Shown piece after piece: positions 17,876 through 27,366 of a stretch of DNA of 64,000 bases. Each line of letters opens with the position of its first letter. Positions within the stretch are counted from its first letter, which is position 1. This stretch comes from Bacillota bacterium (GTDB lineage: Bacteria > Bacillota > Clostridia > Christensenellales > SZUA-584). The stretch lies in assembly GCA_023406895.1 (NCBI GenBank), contig JAEXTV010000027.1:1-64000 (forward strand), read 5' to 3'. A program made the translations under genes and the position numbers. The notes under the pieces are model-generated. The model saw nothing but the letters and a program-made list of their open reading frames with translations, did not search any database and was not told where the DNA came from.

Positions 17876-18570
17876 TTCTCACATTCGACAATCACGCCGT
17901 CTTTCTTTAATTTCGCCAAATCTCTTGACGGAAGCTCCATATTACAGCCCATGCAGCGGCCATCCTTGAGCATGGTAACCGGCTGGGGCCGATTCTGTTT
18001 GATGCGGTTGTAACGCTCAAGCAGCGCGGGCTCCACCTTGGAAGCCGCAAGCTCCGCCGCTTTGCGCAGTTTTTCCAGCGTATCGGAACCGGCACGCAGC
18101 TCATCTTCATGCTGCTTTTTCAGCGTCGCAAAATCCTTCTGCGCCTTGCTGACGCTCACTAGAATCTCTTTCAGCCGCGCTTCCGTCTCCTCTGCCTTCT
18201 TCTGCACAGAAACGGCTCTGCTTTTTTGTTTGATGATATTATCATAAGTTGTCTCGTACTCGTGAACAAGATCGCGCACAACGTTATAATCGAGTTCCTC
18301 AGGATCCATCCGCTCGTATTCGCCGATGTTCTTATGCTTCTTGTTAAGAAGCTCAATCATGCGTTCATACTGCGAATCGATCTCCAAAAGCGCATTCTGT
18401 TCCACGAGCGCCCTATTTTCCATATCACGAAGCACAGCCTGCTGCTTTTTTAAATAATTCTGCAGCTTAATGAGCTGTTTGCGCGTTGGCGTGTTCTTGA
18501 GTTTTTTCTCGTATTCCTCGAGCTCGGCGTCTGCCTGCTGGTACTCGTACAGCAATGCCAGCTTATCCAA
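17848..18570 (-). CDS. Coiled-coil protein with C4 zinc ribbon
   Basis: 240 residues. Most of the protein (about 1-200) is a charged, heptad-rich coiled coil (DAELEEYEKKLKNTP through EELAASK-like helices). The C-terminus is a four-cysteine zinc ribbon with CMGC and CENC pairs about 20 residues apart, ending GRILYLI. This architecture is the zf-RING_7/CT398-like family, often encoded next to Nif3 in Clostridia. Its function is unknown; nucleic acid or protein bridging is plausible. The start is TTG with a GGGAGG site. It is 31 bases downstream of nif3 in the same orientation. Confidence 0.85.
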   Translation of the reverse strand: MDKLALLYEYQQADAELEEYEKKLKNTPTRKQLIKLQNYLKKQQAVLRDMENRALVEQNALLEIDSQYERMIELLNKKHKNIGEYERMDPEELDYNVVRDLVHEYETTYDNIIKQKSRAVSVQKKAEETEARLKEILVSVSKAQKDFATLKKQHEDELRAGSDTLEKLRKAAELAASKVEPALLERYNRIKQNRPQPVTMLKDGRCMGCNMELPSRDLAKLKKDGVIVECENCGRILYLI

Positions 18571-18601
18571 ATAAGTGATCCTCCCTGCTCAACGCATTGG
18601 G

Positions 18602-19390
18602 TCATCCAAATGCGTATGGTGCCTTGTCATTTTCAGCCTTTATGAGACCTAAATCTAATTGTACCTCATTTAAGTATGATTGTAAACTCATATCTATGCG
18701 GTCTGAGAACGCGCATTCCGTATGATAGTGCCCTGCCTCAATAAGCAGCAGCCCCGCTGCCTCCGCATCGATATAATGGTGGTGCTTTGCCTCACCCGTC
18801 ACAAGCGCCTGCGCCCCTGCGTTTTTTGCGGCCGCGATAAAACTGCCGCCGCTGCCGCCTGCCACCGCCACGCGCGTAATACCGCCGCAGTCCGCCGCAG
18901 ATACTTTAACCGTCGGGATACCCAGAGCCTGTTTCACATGTGCGATGAAAGCATGCTTATCCAGCGTTTGTCCGAGCTCCCCCACACGCATCAGCAGCTC
19001 TCCCTCGCCGGAAACGGCTGTGACATGACTAAGCCCCAGCGTTTGCGCAAGCGCGTCGTTGATGCCGCCCGCCGCGCGGTCAAACGTGGTGTGCGCGGCA
19101 TAGAGAGAAATGCCGGAACGGATCAGCGCCATCAGCACCGCATCGGCGCTGTTTTGTAAGCTTAACGCTTTCACAGGCGAAAAAATCAGCGGATGATGCA
19201 CAAGCAGCATATCGCATCCTTTTTCCCGTGCTTCCTGCGCCACGGGCATCGTCGCGTCGAGCGCAATGAGCACGCGGCTCACCGTATGGCCGCACCGCAG
19301 CAGCAGCCCCGAATTGTCCCAATCATAGGCGAGCTCTCTTGGTGCCGCCGTCTCAACAATGCGGACAAATTCGTCAATGGTTACAGGCAT
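18602..19390 (-). CDS. Nif3-like dinuclear metal-centre protein
   Basis: 262 residues, about the short bacterial form of the YqfO/YbgI family. Metal-binding residues are visible: the VHHPLIF motif, HTTFDRAAGGINDAL, and EAGHYHTECAF near the C-terminus. The family forms hexameric rings with two metal ions per subunit. A GTP cyclohydrolase I-type label is common but not well founded, and the true substrate is uncertain. The ATG overlaps the 3' end of trmK by 10 bases, so the two are translationally coupled. trmK-nif3 pairing is conserved widely in Bacillota. Confidence 0.9.
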   Translation of the reverse strand: MPVTIDEFVRIVETAAPRELAYDWDNSGLLLRCGHTVSRVLIALDATMPVAQEAREKGCDMLLVHHPLIFSPVKALSLQNSADAVLMALIRSGISLYAAHTTFDRAAGGINDALAQTLGLSHVTAVSGEGELLMRVGELGQTLDKHAFIAHVKQALGIPTVKVSAADCGGITRVAVAGGSGGSFIAAAKNAGAQALVTGEAKHHHYIDAEAAGLLLIEAGHYHTECAFSDRIDMSLQSYLNEVQLDLGLIKAENDKAPYAFG

Positions 19391-20061
19391 TTATACACCT
19401 CGTTATAAAATTGCAGACGCGAATCGATATCACGCAAAAGCGTCTCTTTTTTCACCGAATTGGTTTGAAGCAATGCCTTGCGAATCCTTTCTGTCTGCCT
19501 TATTCGCTGCGCGACATAGCTTTGAAAATGCCTTGGCTTTTTGGCAAGCAGCACAGGGCCGAATTCCGTTTCCGCTGCCGTCAGCGGCCTGCTCTGTCCC
19601 CTGACCGCGCGAATGACCGGGTAATAATGGCCTTTCTCATGCACGATGTCTTCGTCGTCAATGACAAATCCGTTTGAACTGAGCCAGCCCCTTAAAACAT
19701 CGGCATCCCTTTGGCAGGCCAGCACGAGTGTATCCGGCAATTTTTCTTTTCCCTGCTCCAATATCGACGTCATCAGCTCGCCGCCCATACCGGCGATCAC
19801 GGCGGCATCCGCTTCACCCCGGCTGAGCACGTCAAACCCGCTGCCGACGCGCAGAGACACGGCGTTTTGCACACCCATGGATGCCGCGAGCCTGCGCGCT
19901 TTTTCGAGCGATGGTGCGCTGATGTCGCCGCAGACCACGAATTTGGCTCTGCCGTTTTTCAGCAGCCACACGGCCACCTTGCCATGGTCGCAGCCGATGT
20001 CCGCAACCGTCTGTGTTTGCGGCACCATTCGAACAACGGCTTGAAGCCTCTCAGAAAGCAA
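19381..20061 (-). CDS. trmK: tRNA (adenine(22)-N1)-methyltransferase
   Basis: 226 residues, the usual length of TrmK (B. subtilis YqfN). It methylates N1 of A22 in the D-arm of tRNA using S-adenosylmethionine. Class I methyltransferase signatures are present: VADIGCDHGKVAVWLL (SAM-binding loop), VVCGDISAPSLEKAR, and AVIAGMGGELM as the catalytic-loop motif. The C-terminus is a helical coiled coil. The start is TTG after an AAAGGGG site. It lies downstream of rpoD and just upstream of nif3. Confidence 0.92.
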   Translation of the reverse strand: MLSERLQAVVRMVPQTQTVADIGCDHGKVAVWLLKNGRAKFVVCGDISAPSLEKARRLAASMGVQNAVSLRVGSGFDVLSRGEADAAVIAGMGGELMTSILEQGKEKLPDTLVLACQRDADVLRGWLSSNGFVIDDEDIVHEKGHYYPVIRAVRGQSRPLTAAETEFGPVLLAKKPRHFQSYVAQRIRQTERIRKALLQTNSVKKETLLRDIDSRLQFYNEVYKCL

Positions 20062-20096
20062 CCTCTTTTCCCCTTTTGCATCCTTTTTGCATAACA

Positions 20097-20117
20097 GAGG
20101 CAGCCCTCGGCTGCCTC
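20097..20117 (-). terminator. Stem-loop after rpoD
   Basis: gaggcagc (20097-20104) pairs with gctgcctc (20110-20117) over a 5-base loop. It lies 28 bases beyond the rpoD stop. The T-run on the minus-strand exit side is poor, so it may only partly stop transcription into trmK. Confidence 0.5.
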
Positions 20118-20145
20118 GATTTTGTCATACCGTATGAATCAAAGA

Positions 20146-21420
20146 TCAATCCAGAAAATCTCTGAGCTTTTTGCTGCGGCTCGGATGGCGCAGCTTACGA
20201 AGCGCCTTGGCTTCAATCTGCCGGATACGTTCTCTCGTGACCATAAACTCCTTGCCGACCTCTTCGAGCGTGCGTGCGCGTCCGTCGTCCAAACCGAAAC
20301 GCAGGCGAAGCACCTTTTCCTCACGCGGTGTCAGCGTATCCAGCACATCCATGAGCTGCTCCTTGAGCAGCGTGAACGCTGCCGCTTCCGCCGGCGCGGG
20401 TGCGTCGTCGTCGGGAATAAAATCGCCAAGGTGGCTGTCTTCCTCTTCACCGATCGGCGTTTCGAGTGATACGGGTTCCTGCGCGATCTTGATAATCTCT
20501 CTGACCTTGTCTTCGCTGATATCCATTTCCCGCGCGACTTCCTCGGGCAGCGGATCGCGCCCGTACTGTTGAAGCAGCTGACGCGACACGCGGATCAGCT
20601 TATTGATGGTTTCCACCATGTGCACAGGAATACGAATGGTACGCGCCTGATCGGCTATCGCCCGCGTAATCGCCTGTCGAATCCACCATGTGGCATAGGT
20701 TGAAAACTTGTAGCCTTTGGTGTAATCAAACTTTTCAACGGCCTTAATAAGCCCAAGATTCCCTTCCTGAATCAAATCGAGGAACAGCATACCGCGGCCC
20801 ACATAACGTTTGGCAATGCTCACAACCAGCCTTAAATTCGCTTCGGCCAGCCTGCGTTTGGCTTCGTCGTCGCCTTCGGCCATCAGCTTGGCCAGCTGCA
20901 CCTCTTCGTCGGCAGACAACAGGTTGACCTTGCCGATTTCCTTTAAGTACATCCTGACAGGATCGTCGATGCTGACGCCTTCCGGCATCGAGAGATCGAT
21001 ATCGGCGTCGACATCTTCTTCGTCGTCGGCGAGGTCTTTTTCAAGTTCCCCGTCAACAACGTCGATCTTCATTTCTTCGAGCGCGCCCAAAAGCTTATCG
21101 AGGTTCTCGGCGTCAATTTCTGCGCCGTCGAGCGCATCGTTGATTTCCTTGTAAGTCAGTACGCCCTTCTTTTTGCCCGATTCGATAATGTCTTTGAGTT
21201 TTTCCTCTTTATCCGTGTGAGACACAACGCTGAGCGCCTGCAATCTGGCCAGATTTTCCTTGGACAGCGTCATGTCGGCATCGGTCTGAACGGACTTGTC
21301 TTTTATTTTTTGTTTTGCTTCCGCAGGAGCCGCCTGCTTCGCCTGCTTTGGCTCCGCGGCTTCAGCTTTTGCGGAAGACTTATCTGTTGTATTCGGCTGC
21401 GTCGCCGGTTTTTTGTTCAA
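20146..21420 (-). CDS. rpoD: Primary sigma factor RpoD (SigA)
   Basis: 424-residue housekeeping sigma-70. The N-terminus (about 1-60) is a Lys/Ala/Glu-rich low-complexity extension, followed by region 1.1-like and 1.2 (SIDDPVRMYLKEIGKVNLL). Region 2 holds ANLRLVVSIAKRYVGRGM, the core-binding LDLIQEGNLGLI and the -10-reading YATWWIRQAITRAI. Region 3 follows, and region 4 ends with the helix-turn-helix TLEEVGKEFMVTRERIRQIEAKALRKLRHP. It is 20 bases downstream of dnaG, as in the conserved dnaG-rpoD pair. The consensus promoters in this window fit recognition by this protein. Confidence 0.97.
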   Translation of the reverse strand: MNKKPATQPNTTDKSSAKAEAAEPKQAKQAAPAEAKQKIKDKSVQTDADMTLSKENLARLQALSVVSHTDKEEKLKDIIESGKKKGVLTYKEINDALDGAEIDAENLDKLLGALEEMKIDVVDGELEKDLADDEEDVDADIDLSMPEGVSIDDPVRMYLKEIGKVNLLSADEEVQLAKLMAEGDDEAKRRLAEANLRLVVSIAKRYVGRGMLFLDLIQEGNLGLIKAVEKFDYTKGYKFSTYATWWIRQAITRAIADQARTIRIPVHMVETINKLIRVSRQLLQQYGRDPLPEEVAREMDISEDKVREIIKIAQEPVSLETPIGEEEDSHLGDFIPDDDAPAPAEAAAFTLLKEQLMDVLDTLTPREEKVLRLRFGLDDGRARTLEEVGKEFMVTRERIRQIEAKALRKLRHPSRSKKLRDFLD

Positions 21421-21440
21421 AATGCAATCACCCTATTCAC

Positions 21441-23192
21441 TTAAACCTTTTTCAGGTTCAATTCTTTATCTACCTCACCGATTTCGGCGAGCAGTTTTCT
21501 TCTTTCCTCAGCGGATGCGCTGCGAAGCGCTTCCATGAGCGATTCTCTTTTGTTTTCCAACTTATGAACGCGTATTCTTAAAACGCAATCCTTCAAAAAA
21601 ACGCTTGGATCGTCGGCAGCTGTTTTGACTCCCATGAGCCTTGCAGCTTCGTTTCGGTCTTCCTCGTCATCAAGCTGCGATAATACTTCGGCATATGTTG
21701 GCTGAATTCCTCTTTTTACGCTGTCATATAATGCAGAAAAAATATTTTTATGCGATTTAAGCGAGAACTCATCCGCACCGATTTCATCCGCAATATCCGC
21801 AAAATATCTGACCTGCGCCATTGCGCAAGCCAAAAACGCGCTCTGAGGAGTGTCCGCGGCTTTTTCAGTCTTATTATACCTATAATTGGCATTAGTATTC
21901 TCATTTGCGGCCTTCTTATGCATTTGCCCCAAAATCGAGGTGGCACTGTATCCCGTCTGCTCTGCGACCGCCTCGGCATATCTTTCCCGGCGAATCGGGC
22001 TCTCAATCCCCGCGATGATCTTCGCCGCTTCAATCGCATATCCCTCACGCCCGTCTTCCGAATCCAGCATAAACTCGCGTTTCTTCATTTCCAGCATGTA
22101 TCCAATGGCAGACGGTGCCGTCTTCACCTTTTTTGCAAAACCGGCCAGCCCGTATTTGCGGATAAAATCGTCGGGGTCCATCCCGTCGTCAAAGCGAATC
22201 ACGCGCACGGCAAAGCCTTCCGCTTCGAGTATACCCATCGCTTTTTGCGTGGCAATCTCGCCCGCCTCGTCGCCGTCATACGCAATAAACACATCGCTCG
22301 TGTAGCGTTTCAGCAGCACCGCCTGCTCCTTTGTCAGCGCGGTACCAAGCGACGCGACCACCGACTTGACGCCCCCCGCATACATCGAAACCACATCCAT
22401 ATACCCTTCGACGATCACAGCGCTCTTGATACTTTTCTGCCGCCGCAGCAGATCGATGCCGTAGAGGTTACGGCGCTTATTGAACAGTACGGTATCCTTT
22501 GTATTCAAATACTTGGGTGTCGAATCGTCCAGCACGCGCCCGCCGAAAGCGATAACATCGCCGAACACGTTGATAATGGGGTACATCACGCGGTTGCGGA
22601 ACGTATCGAACACCTTGTCGTTCTTCACCGTCACAAGGCCGCTCTCGTTGATCAGCGATGCCGCATAGCCTTTGTCCGCAAGCAGCGCTGCCACGCTGTC
22701 CCATTTGTCCGGCGCATAGCCGAGGCCAAAGCGTTTCACCACATCCTCTCCGATGCCCCGCCGCTGCAAATAGGCAAGCGCACCGGCTCCCGCGGGTGAC
22801 ATCAGCGTATCATGATAGAACCTTGCCGCCGCCTTGTGCATCTCGGCGATCAGCTTCTTTTTTTCCTTAACCTCACGGTACTGCCTGTCGTCAATCATCT
22901 GCGGCATGGGCAGCCCGCAGCGGCGCGCGAGCAGCTCCACGGATTCTCCGAATGTGAGATTTTCAATTTTCATGATGAAATTTGCGACATTGCCGCCCTG
23001 CTTGCAGCCAAAACAATAATAAAGCTGTTTGTCGCGGTCCACGGAGAAAGACGGCGTCTTTTCATGATGGAACGGGCACAGCCCCCAGAACCTCCCGCCG
23101 CGTTCGGACAGCGACGTGTAATCTGAAACGACACCCACGATGTCGCTTTTATTGTACAGCTCAGACAGCCAGACATCGCTGAACCTTGCCAC
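21441..23192 (-). CDS. dnaG: DNA primase DnaG
   Basis: 583 residues, a normal length. The N-terminal CHC2 zinc-binding domain has CPFHHEKTPSFSVD and YYCFGCKQGG. The Toprim catalytic core contains VIVEGYMDVVSMY and FIAYDGDEAGE. The C-terminal part is the helicase-interaction region. The enzyme makes RNA primers for replication. The GTG start shares its first G with the TAG stop of dgt (TAGTG), so the two are translationally coupled. Confidence 0.96.
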   Translation of the reverse strand: MARFSDVWLSELYNKSDIVGVVSDYTSLSERGGRFWGLCPFHHEKTPSFSVDRDKQLYYCFGCKQGGNVANFIMKIENLTFGESVELLARRCGLPMPQMIDDRQYREVKEKKKLIAEMHKAAARFYHDTLMSPAGAGALAYLQRRGIGEDVVKRFGLGYAPDKWDSVAALLADKGYAASLINESGLVTVKNDKVFDTFRNRVMYPIINVFGDVIAFGGRVLDDSTPKYLNTKDTVLFNKRRNLYGIDLLRRQKSIKSAVIVEGYMDVVSMYAGGVKSVVASLGTALTKEQAVLLKRYTSDVFIAYDGDEAGEIATQKAMGILEAEGFAVRVIRFDDGMDPDDFIRKYGLAGFAKKVKTAPSAIGYMLEMKKREFMLDSEDGREGYAIEAAKIIAGIESPIRRERYAEAVAEQTGYSATSILGQMHKKAANENTNANYRYNKTEKAADTPQSAFLACAMAQVRYFADIADEIGADEFSLKSHKNIFSALYDSVKRGIQPTYAEVLSQLDDEEDRNEAARLMGVKTAADDPSVFLKDCVLRIRVHKLENKRESLMEALRSASAEERRKLLAEIGEVDKELNLKKV

Positions 23193-24199
23193 TAATACTT
23201 ATACCAGCCTTTCGGAATATAGATTTCTCGAAACAGCGCCACCGCATACCGGTCGGTCATACCCGCGATATAATCGGCAGCCGCTGTTTGGAGCCCGTAC
23301 GTTTCAACGCGCCGGGGCGCGTCTTCTCCCATCATCTGCGGCTGCTTCATAAACAAATCAAACAGCATTTCCAGCATATGCTCGGCCTTTATCTCTTCCG
23401 TTTTTGCCACCGAACCCAAATAGACATGATCGAACATGAACTTGCGCAGCGTTTCGGTGAGCGACGCCACACCGCCCGACATGGCAACCTGCGGCTTGCC
23501 TGCGCTTGTCTTCACAACGTCCGTGATCATGGTGTTGATGCGTTCGCCGTGCGTCTGTCCGAGCCCATCGGCGCATTCTTTGGGTATGCCGCTGATCACG
23601 CCCGCGCGCAGCGCGTCGTCGATATCGTGGTTGATATAGGCGATACGGTCCGCAAGATTGACGACCATGCCTTCGAGCGTCTGCGGTTTGCTTGATTTGC
23701 GGTGGTTGAGTATACCGTCGCGTACTTCATACGTCAGATTGAGCCCTATGCCGTTCTCAAGCAGCTCCACCACGCGCAGGCTCTGCTCGTTATGCTCAAA
23801 ATGGCCGGTCAGCTTTTGCAGTACGCGCTCGCCCGCGTGCCCGAAGGGCGTATGCCCAAGGTCGTGTCCGAGCGCGATGGCTTCCGTTAAGTCCTCATTG
23901 AGATTCAGGCAGCGCGCAATCGTCCGCGCAATCTGCGAGACCTCGAGCGTGTGCGTGAGGCGCGTGCGGTAATGATCTCCCTCGGGTGAGAGGAACACCT
24001 GCGTTTTGTGCTTTAAGCGCCGGAACGATTTGCAATGGATGATGCGGTCGCGGTCGCGCTGAAATACCGTGCGCAGCGGGCACGGTTCTATCGGGCGCTC
24101 GCGTCCTTTGGACAGTGCCGCTTTGGCCGCATACGGCGACAAACGCTCCAGTTCATTCTTTTCGCTGATCTCACGGAAATTGGCTTCATTCGCATCCAT
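23192..24199 (-). CDS. dgt: dGTP triphosphohydrolase-like HD-domain protein
   Basis: 335 residues, the short Dgt-like form. HD-type metal ligands are visible: RLTHTLEVSQIAR, then HDLGHTPFGHAGE, and later LADRIAYINHDIDD. It should hydrolyse dNTPs to deoxynucleoside and triphosphate. The family's preference for dGTP varies, so the substrate is inferred. It is the first gene before dnaG-rpoD, an order common in Clostridia. The start ATG has no clear ribosome binding site. Confidence 0.9.
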   Translation of the reverse strand: MDANEANFREISEKNELERLSPYAAKAALSKGRERPIEPCPLRTVFQRDRDRIIHCKSFRRLKHKTQVFLSPEGDHYRTRLTHTLEVSQIARTIARCLNLNEDLTEAIALGHDLGHTPFGHAGERVLQKLTGHFEHNEQSLRVVELLENGIGLNLTYEVRDGILNHRKSSKPQTLEGMVVNLADRIAYINHDIDDALRAGVISGIPKECADGLGQTHGERINTMITDVVKTSAGKPQVAMSGGVASLTETLRKFMFDHVYLGSVAKTEEIKAEHMLEMLFDLFMKQPQMMGEDAPRRVETYGLQTAAADYIAGMTDRYAVALFREIYIPKGWYKY

Positions 24200-24281
24200 A
24201 CCATATTATTTAAACACGAAATGAAAAAGTCCTGCACGAGGCGTACAAATTTTCGATATGCGGCACTCTTTTGCAGGATTA

Positions 24282-24311
24282 TTTATAGTCTGTTCACAAA
24301 AACGGTGCGAA
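24282..24311 (-). promoter_or_regulatory. Possible promoter of the dgt-dnaG-rpoD operon
   Basis: Minus strand TTCGCA (24311-24306), an 18-base spacer and TATAAA (24287-24282) lie about 85 bases before the dgt start. Match to consensus is moderate. The leader would contain a small tgctgcagg-type pairing but no recognised riboswitch. Confidence 0.35.
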
Positions 24312-24443
24312 AGGCCATAAAAGCAACGATCTCGATGCTGCTGTCAGCAGGCAGCTTCTTGTTTTGTCAATCGTCTCGCTCGTGCCTTATTGCCAATGCG
24401 AACACTTTACTCCGGCAGAACCGGCGGATTGACGAAGCCCATG

Positions 24444-24473
24444 CAAAAAAGGCGGAGCCAATGCCCCGCCTTT
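24444..24473 (-). terminator. Terminator of ppdK
   Basis: aaaggcgg (24448-24455) pairs with ccgccttt (24466-24473), and the minus-strand exit side has a T6 run. It is 14 bases beyond the ppdK stop codon. Confidence 0.88.
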
Positions 24474-24486
24474 AAGCTTAAGTTTA

Positions 24487-27117
24487 TTACGCCTGTTTCG
24501 CGAGTATCGCCGCATGCGCCGCCGCAAGCCTTGCGATCGGTACGCGGAACGGTGAGCACGACACGTACTGCAGGCCGATATCGTGGCAGAACTTGACCGA
24601 GCTGGGCTCGCCGCCGTGTTCGCCGCAGATACCGAGCTTGATGTTCGGGCGCGTCTTTCTGCCGAGCTCGGCAGCCATCTTCATGAGCTTGCCGACGCCC
24701 TTCTGATCCACCTTCGCAAACGGATCAGATTCGTATATCTTCTTATTGTAGTAGTCGTCGAGGAACTTGCCCGCGTCGTCACGCGAGAACCCGAACGTCA
24801 TCTGTGTGAGGTCGTTCGTGCCAAACGAGAAGAATTCAGCTTCTTCCGCGATCTCATCGGCGGTCAGCGCCGCGCGCGGCACCTCGATCATTGTGCCGAC
24901 AAGGTATTCGATCTTCACGCCTTTTTCGCAAATAACCTCTTCACAGGTCTTCACGACGACATCCTTCACGTATTTGAGCTCTTTGATTTCGCCGACCAGC
25001 GGAATCATGATCTCGGGCTTAATCTTAATGCCCTTCTCCTGCGCCACCTCAATGGCCGCTTCCATGATGGCACGGGCCTGCATCTCGGCGATTTCCGGAT
25101 ACGTGACGGCCAGACGGCAGCCTCTGTGCCCGAGCATCGGGTTGAACTCGTGCAGGTTGGAGATCGTGAGCCTCAGTTCTTCCATCGGAATGATCATTTC
25201 CTTGGCAAGTTTTTTGATATCCTCTTCCTCTGTGGGCAGGAATTCGTGCAGCGGCGGATCCAGCAGACGGATAGTAACAGGCAGCTCGCCCATCGCCTCA
25301 TAGATGCCCTTGAAGTCTTCCTTCTGCATGGGCAGCAGCTTATTCAGCGCACGCACGCGCTGATCGACTGTTTTGGAAACGATCATTTCGCGCATTCCCG
25401 GAATTCTGTCCTCATTAAAGAACATATGCTCCGTGCGGCAAAGACCGATGCCTTCCGCGCCAAAACGGATGGCCTGCTTGGCGTCGTTGGGTGTGTCCGC
25501 GTTGGTTCTCACCTTAAGCGTTCTCACTTCATCAGCCCATTCCATGATGGTGCCGAAATCGCCGGTCAGCTCGGCTTCGAGCGTTGCAACCTTTTCGCCG
25601 TAAACAATGCCCGTGGAACCGTCGAGCGAAATGTAATCGCCTTCCTTGTAGACCTTGCCGCCCACTGTCATCGTCTTGGCGCTTTCGGAAATCATGATTT
25701 CGCCGCAGCCCGATACGCAGCAGGTGCCCATGCCTCTCGCCACCACAGCCGCGTGAGAGGTCATGCCGCCTCTGGCCGTCAGTATGCCCTTGGATGCGTA
25801 CATACCTTCGATATCCTCAGGTGATGTTTCCAAACGGACGAGAACAACGTCGTTGCCGGCTTCTGCGGCTTCCTTGGCTTCTTCCGCCGTGAAATAGATC
25901 TTTCCGCAGGCAGCGCCCGGGGAGGCCGCAAGGCCCTTGGCAATCGCTTTGGCGTTCTTGATGGCCTTGGGATCGAATGTGGGATGCAGCAATGCGTCAA
26001 GCTGCTTGGGCTCAACCTTCAGCAGCGCTTCCTGCTTTGTCAGCTTGCCTTCCGCCACGAGGTCTACGGCAATTTTCAGCGCCGCAGCGGCGGTCCGCTT
26101 GCCGTTTCTTGTCTGAAGCATATAGAGCTTGCCTTTTTCAATGGTAAACTCCATGTCCTGCATATCGCGGTAGTGGTCTTCCAATGTCTGTGCGATTTTT
26201 GTAAACTGTGCATATACTTCGGGCATTGTATCGTTAAGCTCGGAAATCGCTTTGGGTGTGCGGATACCCGCCACAACGTCTTCGCCCTGAGCGTTCATTA
26301 AGAATTCGCCGTACAGCTTCTTTTCACCCGTTGAAGGATTGCGTGTGAATGCCACACCTGTGCCCGAATCGTTGCCCATGTTGCCGAATACCATGGCCTG
26401 CACGTTGACGGCTGTGCCCCAGTCGCCCGGGATGTCGTTCATGCGGCGATAGACGATGGCACGGGGGTTGTCCCACGAACGGAACACGGCTTTGATGGCT
26501 TCCATCAACTGAACCTTGGGATCCTGCGGGAACTCGCTGCCCATTTCCACGAGGTACAGAGCCTTGTATCTTTGCACAACGGTCTTCAGATTTTCGGCGG
26601 TTAAATCCGTATCCTGTTTCGCATGATTTTCTTCTTTAACGGAATCGAGAATTTCTTCGAATTTCGCTTTGGGAATGCACATCACAACGTCTGAAAACAT
26701 CTGGATGAAACGTCTGTAGCTGTCGTACGCAAAACGCTCATTCTGCGTCAGCTTTGTGAGGCCTTCCACCGCCACATCGTTAAGACCGAGGTTTAATATT
26801 GTGTCCATCATGCCGGGCATCGATGCTCTTGCGCCCGAACGGACGGAAACCAGAAGCGGATTTACGGGATCACCGAATTTCTTCTTGTTGATCTCCTCCA
26901 TTTTAACAACGCCTTCAAAAATCTGTGCGACGATATCATCAGCGACTGTTTTGCAGTCTTCATAATAGCGTGTGCACGCTTCCGTCGATACAGTAAAACC
27001 TTGGGGAACCGGCAGTCCAAGTCCCGTCATCTCCGCGAGGTTAGCACCCTTGCCGCCCAAGAGATTCTTCATTGAGGCATTGCCTTCACTAAAAAGATAC
27101 ACATACTTTTTTGACAT
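24487..27117 (-). CDS. ppdK: Pyruvate, phosphate dikinase
   Basis: 876 residues, full length. It interconverts pyruvate, ATP and phosphate with phosphoenolpyruvate, AMP and diphosphate, and in anaerobes often runs in the ATP-forming glycolytic direction. The N-terminal nucleotide-binding domain starts VYLFSEGNASMKNLLGGKGANLAEM. The central swivel domain has the phospho-histidine in GGMTSHAAVVARGMG. The C-terminal TIM barrel has FGTNDLTQMTFGFSRDD and the catalytic cysteine region GICGEHGGEP. AGGAG lies 8 bases before the ATG. It is monocistronic, with its own promoter and terminator. Confidence 0.97.
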   Translation of the reverse strand: MSKKYVYLFSEGNASMKNLLGGKGANLAEMTGLGLPVPQGFTVSTEACTRYYEDCKTVADDIVAQIFEGVVKMEEINKKKFGDPVNPLLVSVRSGARASMPGMMDTILNLGLNDVAVEGLTKLTQNERFAYDSYRRFIQMFSDVVMCIPKAKFEEILDSVKEENHAKQDTDLTAENLKTVVQRYKALYLVEMGSEFPQDPKVQLMEAIKAVFRSWDNPRAIVYRRMNDIPGDWGTAVNVQAMVFGNMGNDSGTGVAFTRNPSTGEKKLYGEFLMNAQGEDVVAGIRTPKAISELNDTMPEVYAQFTKIAQTLEDHYRDMQDMEFTIEKGKLYMLQTRNGKRTAAAALKIAVDLVAEGKLTKQEALLKVEPKQLDALLHPTFDPKAIKNAKAIAKGLAASPGAACGKIYFTAEEAKEAAEAGNDVVLVRLETSPEDIEGMYASKGILTARGGMTSHAAVVARGMGTCCVSGCGEIMISESAKTMTVGGKVYKEGDYISLDGSTGIVYGEKVATLEAELTGDFGTIMEWADEVRTLKVRTNADTPNDAKQAIRFGAEGIGLCRTEHMFFNEDRIPGMREMIVSKTVDQRVRALNKLLPMQKEDFKGIYEAMGELPVTIRLLDPPLHEFLPTEEEDIKKLAKEMIIPMEELRLTISNLHEFNPMLGHRGCRLAVTYPEIAEMQARAIMEAAIEVAQEKGIKIKPEIMIPLVGEIKELKYVKDVVVKTCEEVICEKGVKIEYLVGTMIEVPRAALTADEIAEEAEFFSFGTNDLTQMTFGFSRDDAGKFLDDYYNKKIYESDPFAKVDQKGVGKLMKMAAELGRKTRPNIKLGICGEHGGEPSSVKFCHDIGLQYVSCSPFRVPIARLAAAHAAILAKQA

Positions 27118-27141
27118 TTACATTTCTCCTTCAACTTTTTT

Positions 27142-27159
27142 AAGCTTTACAAAAAGCTT
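27142..27159 (-). promoter_or_regulatory. Hairpin in the ppdK leader
   Basis: aagcttt (27142-27148) pairs with aaagctt (27153-27159) a few bases upstream of the ribosome binding site. It is too AT-rich and short to be a known riboswitch, but it could affect ribosome access. Confidence 0.3.
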
Positions 27160-27180
27160 TGTCAAAACTCCAGCCAGAAA

Positions 27181-27209
27181 ATTATACCGCATTTAAATTT
27201 TAAGCACAA
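27181..27209 (-). promoter_or_regulatory. SigA promoter of ppdK
   Basis: Minus strand TTGTGC (27209-27204), exactly 17 bases, then TATAAT (27186-27181). The start of ppdK is 64 bases downstream. Confidence 0.7.
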
Positions 27210-27285
27210 CCTCAATTATGCATGAACTTTGCCAGATCTATTCTCTTTTCGCAGGAGATCATGAAAGAATATACATTAAAAGGGT

Positions 27286-27315
27286 TTGACATATGCTTTA
27301 GGTGTTGCATATGCT
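27286..27315 (+). promoter_or_regulatory. Promoter of the exported metallo-beta-lactamase-fold gene
   Basis: TTGACA (27286-27291), an 18-base spacer and TATGCT (27310-27315). A 10-base direct repeat, catatgcttt, occurs at 27290 and 27308, so the spacer region and the -10 share sequence. This could be a tandem protein-binding site. Confidence 0.55.
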
Positions 27316-27366
27316 TTTTGGAACAGCTAGAATTTTATCATAAAGTTGAAATGAGGATAGAGAGCA

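Noticed and set aside
24583..25824. 413-codon plus-strand frame opposite ppdK
   Set aside because: Antisense of a highly conserved enzyme; the peptide is His/Arg/Phe-rich and has no family features.
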